Below are positions 36,169 to 49,175 of a stretch of 64,000 bases of DNA, piece after piece (the stretch's first letter is position 1; each line of letters opens with the position of its first letter). The notes beneath the pieces are model-generated. The model was not told the DNA's origin. It ran no database searches and saw only the letters and a program-made list of their open reading frames with translations. The stretch spans positions 3,591,001 through 3,655,000 of the forward strand of contig OY727098.1 in assembly GCA_963402885.1 (NCBI GenBank), given 5' to 3'. The DNA comes from Antedon bifida. Taxonomy: Eukaryota; Echinodermata; Crinoidea; Comatulida; Antedonidae. The translations under genes were made by a program, and so were the position numbers.

Positions 36169-39100
36169 TAAGTCTTTCATGGAATACTGGTATTGAGTTG
36201 AATTGGTAAATAATAGTTAAATTCTATTCAATTTATCCATCCTAAAAGGATTGATGAATTGCTATTAACTTATCTTTGTAATCATTTAAAAGGTTGAATA
36301 GTAAACTACGACACTGATAATATAATTAAATAACTCTAATTGTCTAATTAACTTCAGATGCATTATGTACAATTATCTGCCAGGCGATTAAATATAAGTA
36401 AATTTCAAGAATAAGTTTTTTTGAACTAAATACACATAATTATTTTTCTCTTTACCTTAATTACTATTTAGTTCAGGATAGGTTATATAAGTTAATATCA
36501 TATGCCTATCCAGTGACCAGGTTAAGAGGCCTGGGGCAATTTCTTTGAAATGGATATATTAATATTTATTTTCTAAATTACTGTTATCTTCAAAGTTATA
36601 AATATTGGCCTACAGGTAATAAGTTATAAGTGAAGAATGATCATATTACACTGCTAGGGTACCAGTCCAATTTAGTTTTTTCAAATACTATTAATTATTC
36701 TTAAAGTCATGATACTGAACCAGTTCTCATTTCAATGTCAATTATGGTTCAAAATAAAGAATGCCTTCCAAATATGGTCTAAATTTGTGGCCTTCATACC
36801 CAAGAATAAAGAGCAAAGCTTAAAGCAATTTGGGATTGTGATTATAATTGTGATATTATATGTAATAAGAATTATAGATGGGGAAAAACATTTTTTTTTT
36901 TATTGATATGCAGCTATAGTTGGATTAAAAACAGATTGTATACTTTCTCTATTATATTCTTATCATATGCATAGAAAGAACCAATTCAATAAACTGCTAT
37001 GCCAATAGGTCATCATAAAATTCAATAAAAAACCTCCGGCATCGGTCAGCGAATAAGGAGTCAACTTCATAAGTCTGTCTGTTGACTTAGTTTCGTTTGA
37101 CTGTCCAATGTGGTCAATTTGGTCTGTCGAGGTGAATTTGATCCCTCAATGAATAATTTATATAGATTTGTATGCAATTAAATTAAACCCAACGTGATTG
37201 TTTTTGCTTAGATTTATGTCACCTTTTAGCAGTCCAGCATAGAGAATGACAGCATAAACATTTATGTAAAGTCACAATCATAAAATAAGATAGTATATAA
37301 TAAAAAAGAAAAAAAAAATCACATGAATCAAACAAATAAATCAAAACAAATATAAATAAATCAACAAAATTAGACAAAGCATAATAGCAGAATGTATATT
37401 TTAGTTTTATATCATAAAATATAATAGCCATATAAAAAGAATAACATTTTGGCACACATGGCATGTCATACTTAAATAATTAGGTCGACGGTACTTCCAA
37501 TTTCATTTTGTTAAAATAAATTTCATCATGTAAGAAATGAATTCTTGAAAATGTGGTAGGACAGCTAATATGTAAGTAGGCTGTAGTAAAAGGAAAAATG
37601 AGACTACACAGGCAGGATATGAGGAAAGGAGCACTACTTACTTGTTGACATCTTCCATGATGTAACAATCAAATTGTATTACGCATTGAACTTAATAAGG
37701 GCACGTGGAAATTACAGTCATACCCACATTTTGAGGCCACTTTGAGGCCCAGACTACTTTAGGATTAAAACAGCGTAGACCTTCTTTGGTGGAGGTTTGA
37801 TGGATGGATTATAATTTTGGAAATGAACGAATTAATAAGATGCATAAACACTGTCAGCTGTATATTCTGGTTGTTTAATGAATATAAAAGTGCATTGCCT
37901 AGTATCAGACAAAATGGCACTACGTATAATTCAAATAACAATAACCACAATAAGTGATCAAAGAAAAGCATCACATTATTCTTCGACCACTCGCTCTAAT
38001 GAAACAGTTATTTTAAGTACAACTGCTCTGATTGTATCAGGTATTACACAAAATGGTCTGACAGAAAATCTGTTGGTAAAACTCAAATACATATATCTAA
38101 CGTTATAATGCTAAATTTCTCCATTTCTGAAAATAAATTTATCTAGATAACTATTAGATTAACCATTTTTTGTTCATTTATGATATCATAACTGTAATGA
38201 CTTTAATTTTTTTTAGTGCATTTACCTTTTAGAAATGTAATTATTGTGTGTTTTAACAACTGTAAATCCATTTAAGTTTTAAATTAATTTAATGTTTTAA
38301 TAATATCCTGTTTTAAATCTTACAATGTGCATAGTTAATGTGTGTTAAAGTGTTTTGTGCCAATAAATAAACCAATAATTTTAAAATATATTTAATTTTA
38401 ATTTATTTGATTATTTTGGGTATAATATATTAAACCAACTCTAAATTCAGTAATAACCATGTAAAAATTTAATGTGATAATATTCTATTAATATGAAATA
38501 ATAACTAAAGATTAAATAGAAGGTTATGTTTATGATTTGTGTTAAGTAATTAAGTATCCCAACATTTTGAAGGAAGGGTATCGCAAAAAAAATCACAATT
38601 GATAGTTATACACGTCATGGTTACCGACATAACAGAAGGTCAATGTGAACGTCATCCTGGAAGTTGTCGCATTAAGGGATGATATTTTATAGGGTGTACA
38701 GGTAATTGGAGCGCATTTAATAACTGATAAATTGAAAGAAATCCCTCCAATTCATTTAATTAAAGGTAAACAAGGGATTTAGATAAAAAAAGAAATAAAA
38801 TCAACAGAGTAATGGTTCAGACAGCATTTACAATATAACACAATATATATAGTAAACTTCTTGCGACGTCTGTTTCTAGTTGTAATAATTGACAGAGAAA
38901 TTTCATAAGATCAATTTTTGTGTTATTTACTTGTAATTTCAGGGGAAATCTGTAATCATGAATGCATTATAAAATCATATATGGTCTAGCGAGATTCACT
39001 TTATTGTTTGTTGCAATCAATTCACATCAGGTAAGATTCTATGTATTACATCAAATTACATTAACTCAAGGACATTACACTTAAACATTATGATTAACAA

Positions 39101-39242
39101 TAATGTTCTCACTTCTTTATTAGAATTTTGATTTTGTATCAAATGCCTCACAATCGTTATTTGAACTCGAAAGTTCGATGGAATCATTCATGGTTTATCT
39201 AACAAATAATATATACTTTTTTATTTAATACATTTTATAATC
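36169..39242. other. A+T-rich unique DNA, no supported gene
   Basis: 37020-37150 is less A+T-rich and has a GTCAAC...GTTGAC inverted repeat. A possible minus-strand splice donor lies at about 37641. AATAAA signals occur near 38365 but there is no gene to attach them to. Confidence 0.45.
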
Positions 39243-39262
39243 ATGGAGGTTTACCTCCATGG
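39243..39262. repeat. perfect hairpin, 9-bp arms
   Basis: CATGGAGGT, loop TT, ACCTCCATG, then GTA. It shares GGAG-TTTAC-TCC-TGGTA with the hairpin at 13733-13754. No terminator or RNA role is known for it. Confidence 0.5.
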
Positions 39263-40033
39263 TACAATCTGATGACAAAATTAATTGTAAAAAGATGAAG
39301 TAGAAATTATATAAATACTTTTTAGTCTTTCAGTGGTCACCATTCCAAAGAATGACAACCAAAACATCAAAACATTCTCAACTATACTTTATTTCCTTTT
39401 GGAAAAACATGGTGTACCACAAACCTAACTTTCTAGAATTCAACAATCAACAATAATCTTTACCTACCTACATTATGATTTAGTGTTTGGTTAGCAGTGA
39501 AAACTGAGGGCAGTATTGTACCTTGGATAAGTCAGAACAGAATACAGAAACTACTGTGCTAATGTGAATTCATTTTAGCACACAAAGACTGATATCATAA
39601 ACGCAACATTCTGAAAATATTAACATAGTGCACTTTACGTCAATAAAGCGAGTTAAAGTCGTATAAAAATAATGCTTATTAGGTCTATCACCTTTGCTGA
39701 AAGAAAGATCAGAATCAGAAAAGATAAGATTCATTTGCCGAGCCAGTTTAAAGTATGTTTTGCTTTCCATATGATTTCTGGCAATTTTCCTGAAAAGTAT
39801 TAGTTTAAATGTTCATAAAAATATCATTTAATATTGTTGCCTGTCAGTATACATCAGCAAGATGCTCATGGTATAACAGCACAGAACAGATAGTAGTAGT
39901 ATTCTCTTCAAATAAGAGTGGGATCGTCTCTCGGTGTACTGTCCAATTTCACTACAAGAAGGATCCCACTGGAAACAATTAGTCTACAGACTTTTATGGG
40001 CTATCCTTGTGCATCACCAAATAACAACATTGC
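39263..40033. other. unique DNA with dispersed repeat copy 2
   Basis: 39380-39445 matches 30548-30620 (ACTTTATTTCCTTTT, GGTGTACCACAAACC, ATTCAACA). The rest has no supported feature. Confidence 0.45.
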
Positions 40034-40442
40034 TTTTTGCTTTAACTCTAGACTAGGCCAATCTTTGTAACCCACTGACTTAAGAACAAGGAGACATGTG
40101 AACAGATAGTATTAATGTTATTTGCTTTAACTCTAGACTAGGCCAATCTTTGTAACCCACTGACTTAAGAACAAGGAGACATGTGAACAGATAGTATTGT
40201 TATTTGCTTTAACTCTAGACTAGGCCAATCTTGGTGGTAACCCATCGACTCAAGAGCAAGAAGACATGTGAACAGATAGTATTGTTATTTGCTTTAACTC
40301 TAGACTAGGCCAAACTTGGTGGTAACCTATCGACTCAAGAGCAAGAAGACATGTGAACAGATAGTATTGTTATTTGCTTTAACTCTAGACTAGGCCAATC
40401 TTTGTAACCCATTGACTCAAGAGCAAGGAGACATGTGAACAT
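40034..40442 (+). repeat. minisatellite, 82-85-bp unit, 5 copies
   Basis: TTTAACTCTAGACTAGGCCA starts at about 40041, 40126, 40208, 40293 and 40378. The unit continues with ATCTTTGTAACCCACTGACT, AAGAACAAGGAGACATGTGA and ACAGATAGTATTG. Copies 3-4 share CTTGGTGGTAACC and CAAGAGCAAGAAGAC, so neighbouring copies are most alike. Confidence 0.95.
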
Positions 40443-40544
40443 GATATAAAAGAACATCATATAAACAATAAATCAAAGCTTTGTGCTCTGTCTGTAAGAA
40501 AATCAATAGAATGTGTAACAAACAAACAGATCTTGAGATAATTA

Positions 40545-40760
40545 ACAAATGCAATTAGTCTGTGTATTGTGGGCCTGAAATCCAATTATGACAATTGTAT
40601 TGTCAAAATTCCCCGTGGAAACTGTAAGGAAAATCGATCGCAGATTGCTGTTGTAACCAAGCTGATCGTTACTATGGTAATGATCTGCTTTGATTTGTTG
40701 TATTTAATGAGTTGAATACTGACAGCATTAATTAATGTGTACAATAATTAGTAAGTCAAA
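40545..40760. promoter_or_regulatory. candidate cis-regulatory island (SOX palindrome, RFX-like site)
   Basis: TGACAAT (40589-40595), TGT, ATTGTCA (40599-40605) is a perfect inverted pair of ACAAT SOX cores with a 3-nt gap, the layout used by SOXE dimers. GTTACTATGGTAAT at 40668-40681 is one base from the X-box pattern RYYNYY-NN-RRNRAC. CCGTGGAAAC and ATTAATTAATG also occur. The segment is compositionally complex and non-repetitive. Motif evidence only. Confidence 0.3.
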
Positions 40761-43700
40761 TTTTGGCTATGTAACTCAGCAATTAATGTTATAATTTATA
40801 CAAATGTGTATAAATCTTTGGATTGTTTGCTAAATATTTGAACGCTGTGTATGATTAATGTGCTTGAGTATGTACTAAAATGTAACTAACTATATCATAA
40901 TGCATAGTTATTTTCATTTTGACTTAAGTGAATCATAGATTTGTAAAAAAAAGTATTATTTTTTTGTATACATACGTTAATATTACATGAATTAACCAAT
41001 TTAAATAAGTACGTGCCAACAGTCCTGTTTTGGTCAGGAGGTTCTCATAATTTAGGCATGTCTCCCGGCCTAACACCAAACTCTCAGTTTCCACATTTTC
41101 TCCTTGATTACAAAAATAACAGAATTTTGAGGTATATGTGTTGTTTTCTGCAAAAAAATGTTACAAAAAATCTAAAGCACAAACAATAATATCGTAAATA
41201 TTTGTAATTAATGTGAATGAAATTAAAAATTAACTAAAAATATTTACGATGTACAAGCATTTGCAGTCCTAATTGTTTCCCTTCGTATAACTACCACGGT
41301 ACCACTTGTTACACTCTGCTACTTCTGCCTTTTTTTATTTCGATAATAGAGGTTTTAAAGCTAAAAAACAAACAATTCCATTTTTTTTAAACTTCATATG
41401 TTAGAATGTATGAAATATATACAAATAATCAATGTTTGTGAGTTTAATAATGAGGTGAAATGAACATTTAATTTTCCACGAGCAAGAATATTTGTTCCAT
41501 TTCACTGCAAATACAAAACAGTCATTATATGTTTAAAAAGTAGATTTTTTGTGTCAATGATCAATACAATTTCTTTTAAAGGAGAGTAGTTACCAATTGT
41601 GTACATCAACCTTGAATCTGCCCCATTTCAGTGTCTTTAATCATTCATAAAGAATAATAAGTTATTGAATAAAAATGAATTGGTAATAAGTGGTATTACA
41701 TCTACCATTGTATAATAATAAAACATATCTTATAATAACTATAATCTATAATGTTCGCCTATATGTTTCATTTTATAAGTAATAATAATAATATGCTACT
41801 TATTGAATGAAAATAAACTCTTTCTACTGTTACAACTTAATATTTGTAATCTACAATAGATACAAATTGTTAATAATAGTGGTAGCTAGTAATTGGCTAA
41901 CAAAATAACATGAATATTGTGAGCTTTGATGTTATAAAAGCCTACAGATAAAACAAGTAATTCATTAGGCATAATGTTGTTGAAATGTAGGCCTTAATGC
42001 ACATTGGTTTACACAAACTGGAAAGAAAACATCATTACTAAGAAATTTGTAATAAATTATGCGAGGAATATAGGGATGTGAGAAAATGCAGGAAAATACA
42101 GTTTCTTTCTCAATAGACAAGAAAATATTGTAAATGTAGAAAGTTATATATTGTTTACCTATTTATTGTATTCTATTATTCTCTCTATTAGTGCGGTGGC
42201 ACGAATTGAGCTGGTCAGCACCTTGTCATGGCAACAGTCTCTGCCCAGAGCAAATCCTTGTTCAATGAATCCCATTACTTTTCCCACGATGTTGGACATT
42301 GCTATTAAACACTCCATTTTTAACATTTATTTTTATTCATTTTGTACTGTATTTCTAATTTGTGAAATAAAAGTTATTTTTAATGGTAGGGCATCCACAA
42401 GAATCAGAAAATAAATGTAATAATTAAAAAACAGTAATATTTTTTAAAAATTCTATTTCATTTCCACATCATCCAACAGCGACCAAATTTCGCCATAATA
42501 GGATTGATACATAGAAAAATACACTATATTGTATATTGGTGCATTTATTCCCTTTTTTTTTTCTAAATGTTTAAAGACTATTTTAAAAGCAATAAATGAT
42601 TTGTCAATCCAGAGAGTAAGATAATGTTATTGTGTTATTATGCACTGCAGTGTTTGATGTACAAGACTTCATCAACGCACTTAGCATCAAGCTTGTATGC
42701 TTTTAACTTCAAAGGTGTACAGCATACTTGTTCGTTCATTTGCTGAAGCAGGTGTCCTAACAAGACATCCACTTGAGAAATGTACAAATCGAGAATCAGA
42801 AACGCTATGAACGACGTAAAATATCTCACACTTTGACGTGTTATCTCGGAATAGAATAGAATCTATTATAAATCGATGATGATGATGATTTTTCTTTATA
42901 CCGTGTGATAAATCACGCTAAACCTGACACTTTGTATTATACTTTATCTTGTGAATTTCTTTTTTCCTAATTTGAAATTGCAATCAATTTTATGAATATG
43001 AATTATTCTAAATATTTCTCATTGTTTATTTATTGTAAATTAGAATATTTTAATATTTTGGTTTGTGTGTGTGAATTCATCAAGAGATTTTGGTATTCGG
43101 ATTTAATGTTATTTTCCTTTTTTGTTTGTTAAACCATGGAGTAATAGTAAACATATTTGTTGAATAAGTATTTTAGTATGTTAAATATCTGAGAGAATTG
43201 TAGGATACATTTCTTGTTGTATAGAATTCAACTATATAATCAGGTATGACTTCCAACAAAATCCTGTTGCTAATTTTTGTTTCCATGCCTGTTCATAGTA
43301 ACATACTATATCCTATCCTAACAGGCAACTAAGAAATGTGTCCTGGTTTAGGACTGTTAGAGGAGGACGACGAATATCCTGTGTTCGCTAGAGCGTAAAA
43401 TCATATACAGTCAACATAGCCGTTTTATTAGTTACGCACCCTTGCGCGAAGACCGGCAGTATATCTCTCTCTCCCCTGTCTCAACATAAAAACATCATGA
43501 TCATATACACAACAGATTCTTTCAATGCGATTTAGTTTGCATTTAAAGATGGTCAAAGTTCTTTGAAATAACATTTTAAAGTGAATCCTTGTCATTTGAT
43601 TGCTTGATTACATATCAAGTGATGTGCTAATTGGATACACCATGGGGGTACAGTATATTGCATATTCAGGATTTTTGCAAAAACTTGTTAATATTTTGTG

Positions 43701-44961
43701 CAACGTGGAGGCTTTGAAAACAACCTGTGGTTTTTGCTCTACACCATGGCTAAATTCTGAGCCTGATAGTTTTTTTTTTATGGGCCATGGAGCCTTTGAC
43801 ATTCATAGGTTTGTTATAAAACAAATAATGAATGTTTATGAGTTGAAAGGATAGAATATTTGGATGAGTTGAAAGACTGATGGGTGAGATTTAAATCGAG
43901 CAAGAGTATACAGTAAAACAACTCTGAACACCAAAATAAAAACACCTTGAAAAAGACTTTGAGCAAATTTCATTAAAATATGTTTGAACAACACAAAAAC
44001 ATACAACATTGATGAGTTTAGAAACACGTTCTACCAAATGGAAGCTACAAATTCTACATTCAGCCATTATAGAACTGGCTTATGTTTCGTAATGTTCTGA
44101 ATTCTTTTCTGTTATCCAAATTTATTTCTGAAATGTAGACTCGCCCGCACTTTCAGCCCAATGGTTCCAAGTTTTAGAGTGTTTAATGTATACACGATCA
44201 TTACCGACAAATTTTATAACAGTACTGACAAATATTACAATGATGTTTTGGGAAACTTTGAATTTTGCTTCTTTCTGTAACAGATGTTTGTTTTCATTTT
44301 ACTGTCTACTGTTAGTTATATTTCATTATATATTATTTATATATTGGTACACATATAAAAATCTTATTAACAAGAAAAAACAAACAATATATAGGTACTA
44401 AACCAAACATTAACACTAATATTAATAAATTTTTTTTATAATAAGTGTTTACCAGCTAAATGTATATCAGTCTTTTATAACAAAAACAAGCTTTTAATGA
44501 TACGATAAACTTGTCGAAAATATCACAAGGTATCATACGCCAGAATTGAACACACGTTGATGTGAACGAGATGCGATTTATATCATTCACGAAACATTAC
44601 TAATCAGACTTTCAAACCAACGTGTGAAATCACTTGGAATTATTACGCTGTTTTGCGTCGTCGTCGTATCACTGCAACATTAACCATTCCCATCACACTA
44701 TTTATTATTAACTACTGGCGAGTTTCAATAAATCAAATGTATTAGAAGCGGATTGATTGGGAAATACTAGACCTGCGTTTATCTAACTGTCTAAATACAG
44801 GCAAGATACATAATCTTACGTGCAAAATGTTCTAATATGTTCTAAGTATAATTATTGTTATCATTAATCTTTAATGTTTAAGATAATTACAGGTATGATA
44901 CCTAAATAACAAATGATAATGATGTACAATTTATTTGTTTTGAGATGATTATTATGACTAA
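40761..44961. other. A+T-rich unique DNA, no supported gene
   Basis: A minus-strand 63-codon open frame at 42638-42829 is less A+T-rich than its surroundings but opens with GTG. 43300-43480 is compositionally complex. Neither is convincing. Confidence 0.45.
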
Positions 44962-45097
44962 ATCTCTGTCTACACTATCAAACTAGTTTGATAAAAAAAG
45001 AGTGATGTGCCCAAATATGGTAGTGATATGACATCATCATGTCCATATATGGGCACATCACATTTTTGTCACAAAGTTTGATAGTGTAGACAAAGCA
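44962..45097 (+). mobile_element. PIF/Harbinger-like MITE, copy 3 (136 bp)
   Basis: The left end ATCTCTGTCTACACTATCAA and right end TTGATAGTGTAGACAAAGCA are flanked by TAA at 44959-44961 and 45098-45100. The inner halves GTGATGTGCCCAAATATGG and CCATATATGGGCACATCAC are also inverted, so the whole element can fold into one long hairpin. Confidence 0.9.
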
Positions 45098-45113
45098 TAA
45101 GTTAAATCTTTAA

Positions 45114-45247
45114 AGCTCTATTTACACATTTACAGTTTGACAAAAAAGAGTGAGTGCCCAAATATGGTAGTGATATAACGTCATCGTGTCTATATATGAG
45201 CAGATCAAATTTTTTTTCACATAAAGTTTGATAGTGTAGACAGAGCT
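45114..45247 (+). mobile_element. PIF/Harbinger-like MITE, copy 4 (134 bp)
   Basis: Ends are AGCTCTATTTACACATTTAC and TTGATAGTGTAGACAGAGCT, flanked by TAA at 45111-45113 and 45248-45250. It lies 16 bp from copy 3, in the same orientation, with its own target duplication, so it is an independent insertion. The left end is more diverged than the right. Confidence 0.9.
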
Positions 45248-46339
45248 TAAAACTTTGATATAATGATGATTGTTATAATGATAACAATGATTTGTGATTT
45301 TAAAAACAGTAGCGAGGGGTTACATGGACCTAGAAAACGCCCTCTACATACACATATAGATTACGATGGGACAAATCTTAAAGTACAGCTTATTCAAATA
45401 GGGGAAAAATACAGATTTAATTATATTTCCTTTATATATCTTTGAATTCTATGATGTAAAAATAATCCTAATGTAAAAGAAAATTGGAAGAACTTTTAAT
45501 TTAGGTTGTTTACTATTTTCTAGATATTTGGCTACATTTTTACAAATGTATACAAATTGTATATTAAACTTTTGATTAATTTAGGTGAACAGAATTATTA
45601 AACTAAATACATAAATATAGATAATATTAATATTTACAAACGTCTGAAGAAAGTTTAAACATGTGCATGACTAAATTCTACTTGTTTTGAAAGAGTGAAA
45701 TATGCAATCTCTCTCTTCCCTGGTATTTATGATTTTTTGAAATATATTAATACGAAATAAATAAATATGTATAAAAATTATGTAAATATATAAGGTATAT
45801 TTTTATTTATTACATGTGATATTAATTTCAAATGCATATTTTCATAAGCCTTAATAATCTTAAATATTGATCTTGAATTTAAAACCCATCATTGTCTAGA
45901 CATTTTATCAGCACAAATTATGAAATGACATCTTAGATTTATTAATTTTTTTAAATCTAAAATTATATATATAACTGAATAAAATGTATAGCTTATTTTA
46001 ATCTTTTACGAAGATTAAATTATACAACATTTTAGTAGGTTAAACTTGGTAAATTATTCAACAGAAAGGAAATAATGGTAGAAACGGAATATTTAAAAAT
46101 AATATTGTACATGATTTACCATACAAATCCAGGTTAAAATGATCATATAACAATAATTATGTTTTTACAATCGTATAATATACTATACAAATAATGAATA
46201 TTTATGATAAATGAAGAAATATTGACTGTTGCATTCAATGAGTCAAAGCTGATGGGAATGATACACTTACTTTATGAAATAATGATAATAATGACGATGA
46301 TTAAACAATGATGATCTTTTATTGTAATTATTAGTCATG
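45248..46339. other. A+T-rich unique DNA, nothing recognised
   Basis: No supported feature. Confidence 0.5.
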
Positions 46340-46765
46340 AATATAATGATCATAATTCAATATTCATAGTAAGAATATGATACAAATGAATATTCATAGT
46401 ATAATAATTAATACTCAATGTATGAATGATGATTGAAATATATAGACCTATTTGTGTGATTATAATTAATATTCATAGTATGAATGATATAATATAGTAT
46501 ATAAATAATTCTGATACATTTATGAATAATGATCATAATCAATATTCATCTGATAAATGATTATAATAATAATTAATATTCATACTATGAATAATGATCA
46601 CAATAAATATTCATATAAATAATGATCATAATCAATATTCATCTGATAAATGATCATAATAATTAATATTCATACTATGAATAATGATCACAATAAATAT
46701 TCATATTATAAATAATGATCATAATAATCAATATCCATCTGATAAATGATCATAATAATTAAGAT
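46340..46765 (+). repeat. A+T-rich tandem repeat, 93-96-bp unit
   Basis: TTCATCTGATAAATGATCAT-type blocks recur at about 46546, 46639 and 46736, separated by ATTAATATTCATACTATGAA and AATGATCACAATAAATATTC. More diverged versions extend left to about 46340. The units are rich in small palindromes (ATGATCAT, AATATT). Confidence 0.75.
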
Positions 46766-47944
46766 TCATAGTATGAATACAGCTTAAAACATCGAATGTC
46801 TCAGATAATTTTCCATCCATCATTTCACTGTTCACATAAAAAAATGTAATATAAATTACAATTCTATTTTCCTTAATGTATAAGAGCATTCAACAAATTC
46901 CACTCAGAATTAATAATCATCAACATCACTACAGTAAATTGTATGCACATTAACCGTTGAATTCCGATCTTTTCCTTCAATTTTCTGTCAAGATTCTATT
47001 TTTGTTCATGAAAACACTCGCACACGGTAATCAACATATGTTTAACACGGCATCTATTTTGATTTTTGTACGCTTTGAAATACGTAAATGATCGTAAAGA
47101 GGTCAAAATAGACTCCCATTATGGACATTGTAAACAATTTGACTTTAAATTTGGCCATGAACTATAACTACTATATAGATTTATTATTTTCTGTTTTCTC
47201 GTATCTTAAAGGGGAAGGGGTTTTGACATTCTTTAGATGACAAAAACGCATTTATCTTTAGGTTTTTAGGAGATGGGGGTTAGTCACAGTGCTTAAATCC
47301 CTAGTAATACAAGATGTAGATTTATGGTAAAAGCTGTATAAAAAAAAAAAACAAAGGCACTTAGAGAAAGAGATTGAAAACCAACACTTTTGAATGAAAG
47401 TAATTGTTCAAATGCTTTCTTGTATTCCTTCTAGTATTAGACTTGTAAAATCTTAAGACTTGTATACATATGTATGTACATATTTGAGTCATTGTTTGGA
47501 TCTGAAAAAATTCAACACTTCAATTTTTATCTTGTCATTAGGTCTAAATTTAAAACAAAGCATGCACTGCATATATATTTTAAATTAAGCTTGTACTTAT
47601 TGTTTGAATAATCAACTAGTTATTAATAACTGTAATATGAAAATATTTACTTATAGTATTAAATAGTATATCTGGAATGTCAGTCTAATAATCATGATAA
47701 AATTAGTAACTCAGCTTAAAAACACCTATCTCTGCAATTGGTGACGTTTAGTAAAAAATGCATTACTTAAAAATAAAACATTAAACCATTATTATAAACC
47801 ATAGATTATTAGTATCAACATAATTTTTCTCATTTTTTAAATGCAGTTTGAGACCGTAAAAATTAGATTGAAAAAATGTAGGGTTATGTCTTTAGGCAAA
47901 ATACATTGCTAAACTCTCCTACAATTAAAATGATTATTATAAAT
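46766..47944. other. A+T-rich unique DNA, nothing recognised
   Basis: 46960-47110 is slightly more complex. No gene is supported. Confidence 0.5.
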
Positions 47945-48085
47945 TATATTTATTTTAATTTAATTTTTATTGTTACATGTTTATGTCTTGTCATGATGTA
48001 TTTCTGTGAGGGTCCCTATGATCAGCTTCAGCTGGATGGACCACCCTCATAAAATATTGTTGAAATAAATAAAAAATAAATCATC
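47945..48085 (+). mobile_element. LINE-type 3' end with stem-loop and tandem tail
   Basis: TGTCTTGTCATGATGTATTT is followed by an imperfect stem (GAGGGTCC at 48008-48015 against GGACCACCCTC at 48038-48048) and a tail of AAATAAAT units. A stem-loop followed by short tandem A+T units is the usual 3' terminus of CR1/L2-type LINEs. No reverse-transcriptase frame is left upstream. Confidence 0.45.
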
Positions 48086-48179
48086 GCGGCCATAATCAGA
48101 AATACAGAAAGTAATTTGAGTTAATTTTATGACATTAAACATATACATACCAATATATATGAAGTACCATAGAACTAAA

Positions 48180-48425
48180 TTCAATCTAATAGGTCTCCTG
48201 CAACAAGACCTTTAATTCTCTTTGGATAAATAAAGAGTGTAATATCCAACAACCTAACATTTTGCGGAGACAGTTTGTGTACGACAGTAGGATGTACGAA
48301 GAAATGATAATTTCCCTCAGGATTCTGAATTAATGAGAAACCTAAGAACACAGCAGCTGAGACGGAATTCAGCTTAGATTTGAACCTACTTACCACGCAT
48401 GAAAGAAAGGCACTCAACCAATACA
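48180..48425 (-). repeat. probable minus-strand SINE
   Basis: On the minus strand TTGGTTGAGTGCCTTTCTTT (box-A-like) and GGTTCAAATCT (48386-48376, box B) form a tRNA-like head. The body has TCAGAATCCTGAGGGAAATT and TCGTACATCCTACTGTCGTA. An 82-codon minus-strand open frame across it is a by-product. Confidence 0.45.
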
Positions 48426-49175
48426 TCATAAATCAAGGTAAATTCATAATTGTGTTATCTATTCGCATTATTTTCAATATAGAGCAAATATGGAATGGAT
48501 GTTTTCAACTAGATTACGAAGCAGAAACATAAAAAAATCAACAGTCTTCCTTTTATTCTAACGATAACCTTTAAAATGAGGCAACTAGGAGCTATTAAAA
48601 TAAACTTAATTACATTTGATGATAAAATTCATCTTAACGAATGCAATAAAATAAAAATACACACGGACTATTTAAAGTACAGCATATTTATTCTAAATGT
48701 AAATTTTATTTGCTTTATGTCTGTAACCATGGTTAAAAAATCCAAAGATAATATATTTATTATAATTTAGTAATTATTTATGATATATTCAAATTTGACA
48801 AATAAAGTTTCTATTGGCCCATTAAATTAGGTTGACTCCAAATGAAATAGCTTACCCCCTCTATCTAGAAAGGCAAGTTCAATATAAGTTCACTTGTACA
48901 GTTTTGGTTTTACATACTGGCCTCCTGTATCATATTTTCCAAAACATTCAGCAATGTATATCTCTCCATAAAAGCATCTTACTTTGCAAACATTAAATTA
49001 AGTATTACCGTAGTATGGTCTGAGATAAAGTGAAAGAACCTGTAAAAACTTTATGCTAAATGTGCATTCAGACTTATTTACAGTATGGTACTCCAAGTAA
49101 ACTACAGTATGAAAGCATTTAACCTTTCAATCTAATTCATATACAAAGTTTTGTTTAGATTTTACTTCAGTGGCA
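48426..49175. other. A+T-rich unique DNA, nothing recognised
   Basis: No supported feature. Confidence 0.5.

Noticed and set aside
37636..37658. Minus-strand ATG followed by a strong donor (CAA|GTAAGT)
   Set aside because: A plausible exon end, but the acceptor is weak and no partner exon or protein match was found.
38340..38380. AATAAA polyadenylation-like signals
   Set aside because: Very common by chance in A+T-rich DNA, with no gene upstream to terminate.
40034..40442. Regular direct repeats that might suggest a CRISPR array (also 49.2-50.3 and 58.4-58.65 kb)
   Set aside because: The whole unit is repeated, with no variable spacers, and the DNA is clearly eukaryotic. These are minisatellites.
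42638..42829. Minus-strand open frame resembling a small secreted cysteine peptide
   Set aside because: It opens with GTG, not ATG, and has no recognisable family. The hydrophobic start may be chance.
48181..48429. 82-codon minus-strand open frame
   Set aside because: It lies across a tRNA-headed SINE, and its residues follow from the repeat.
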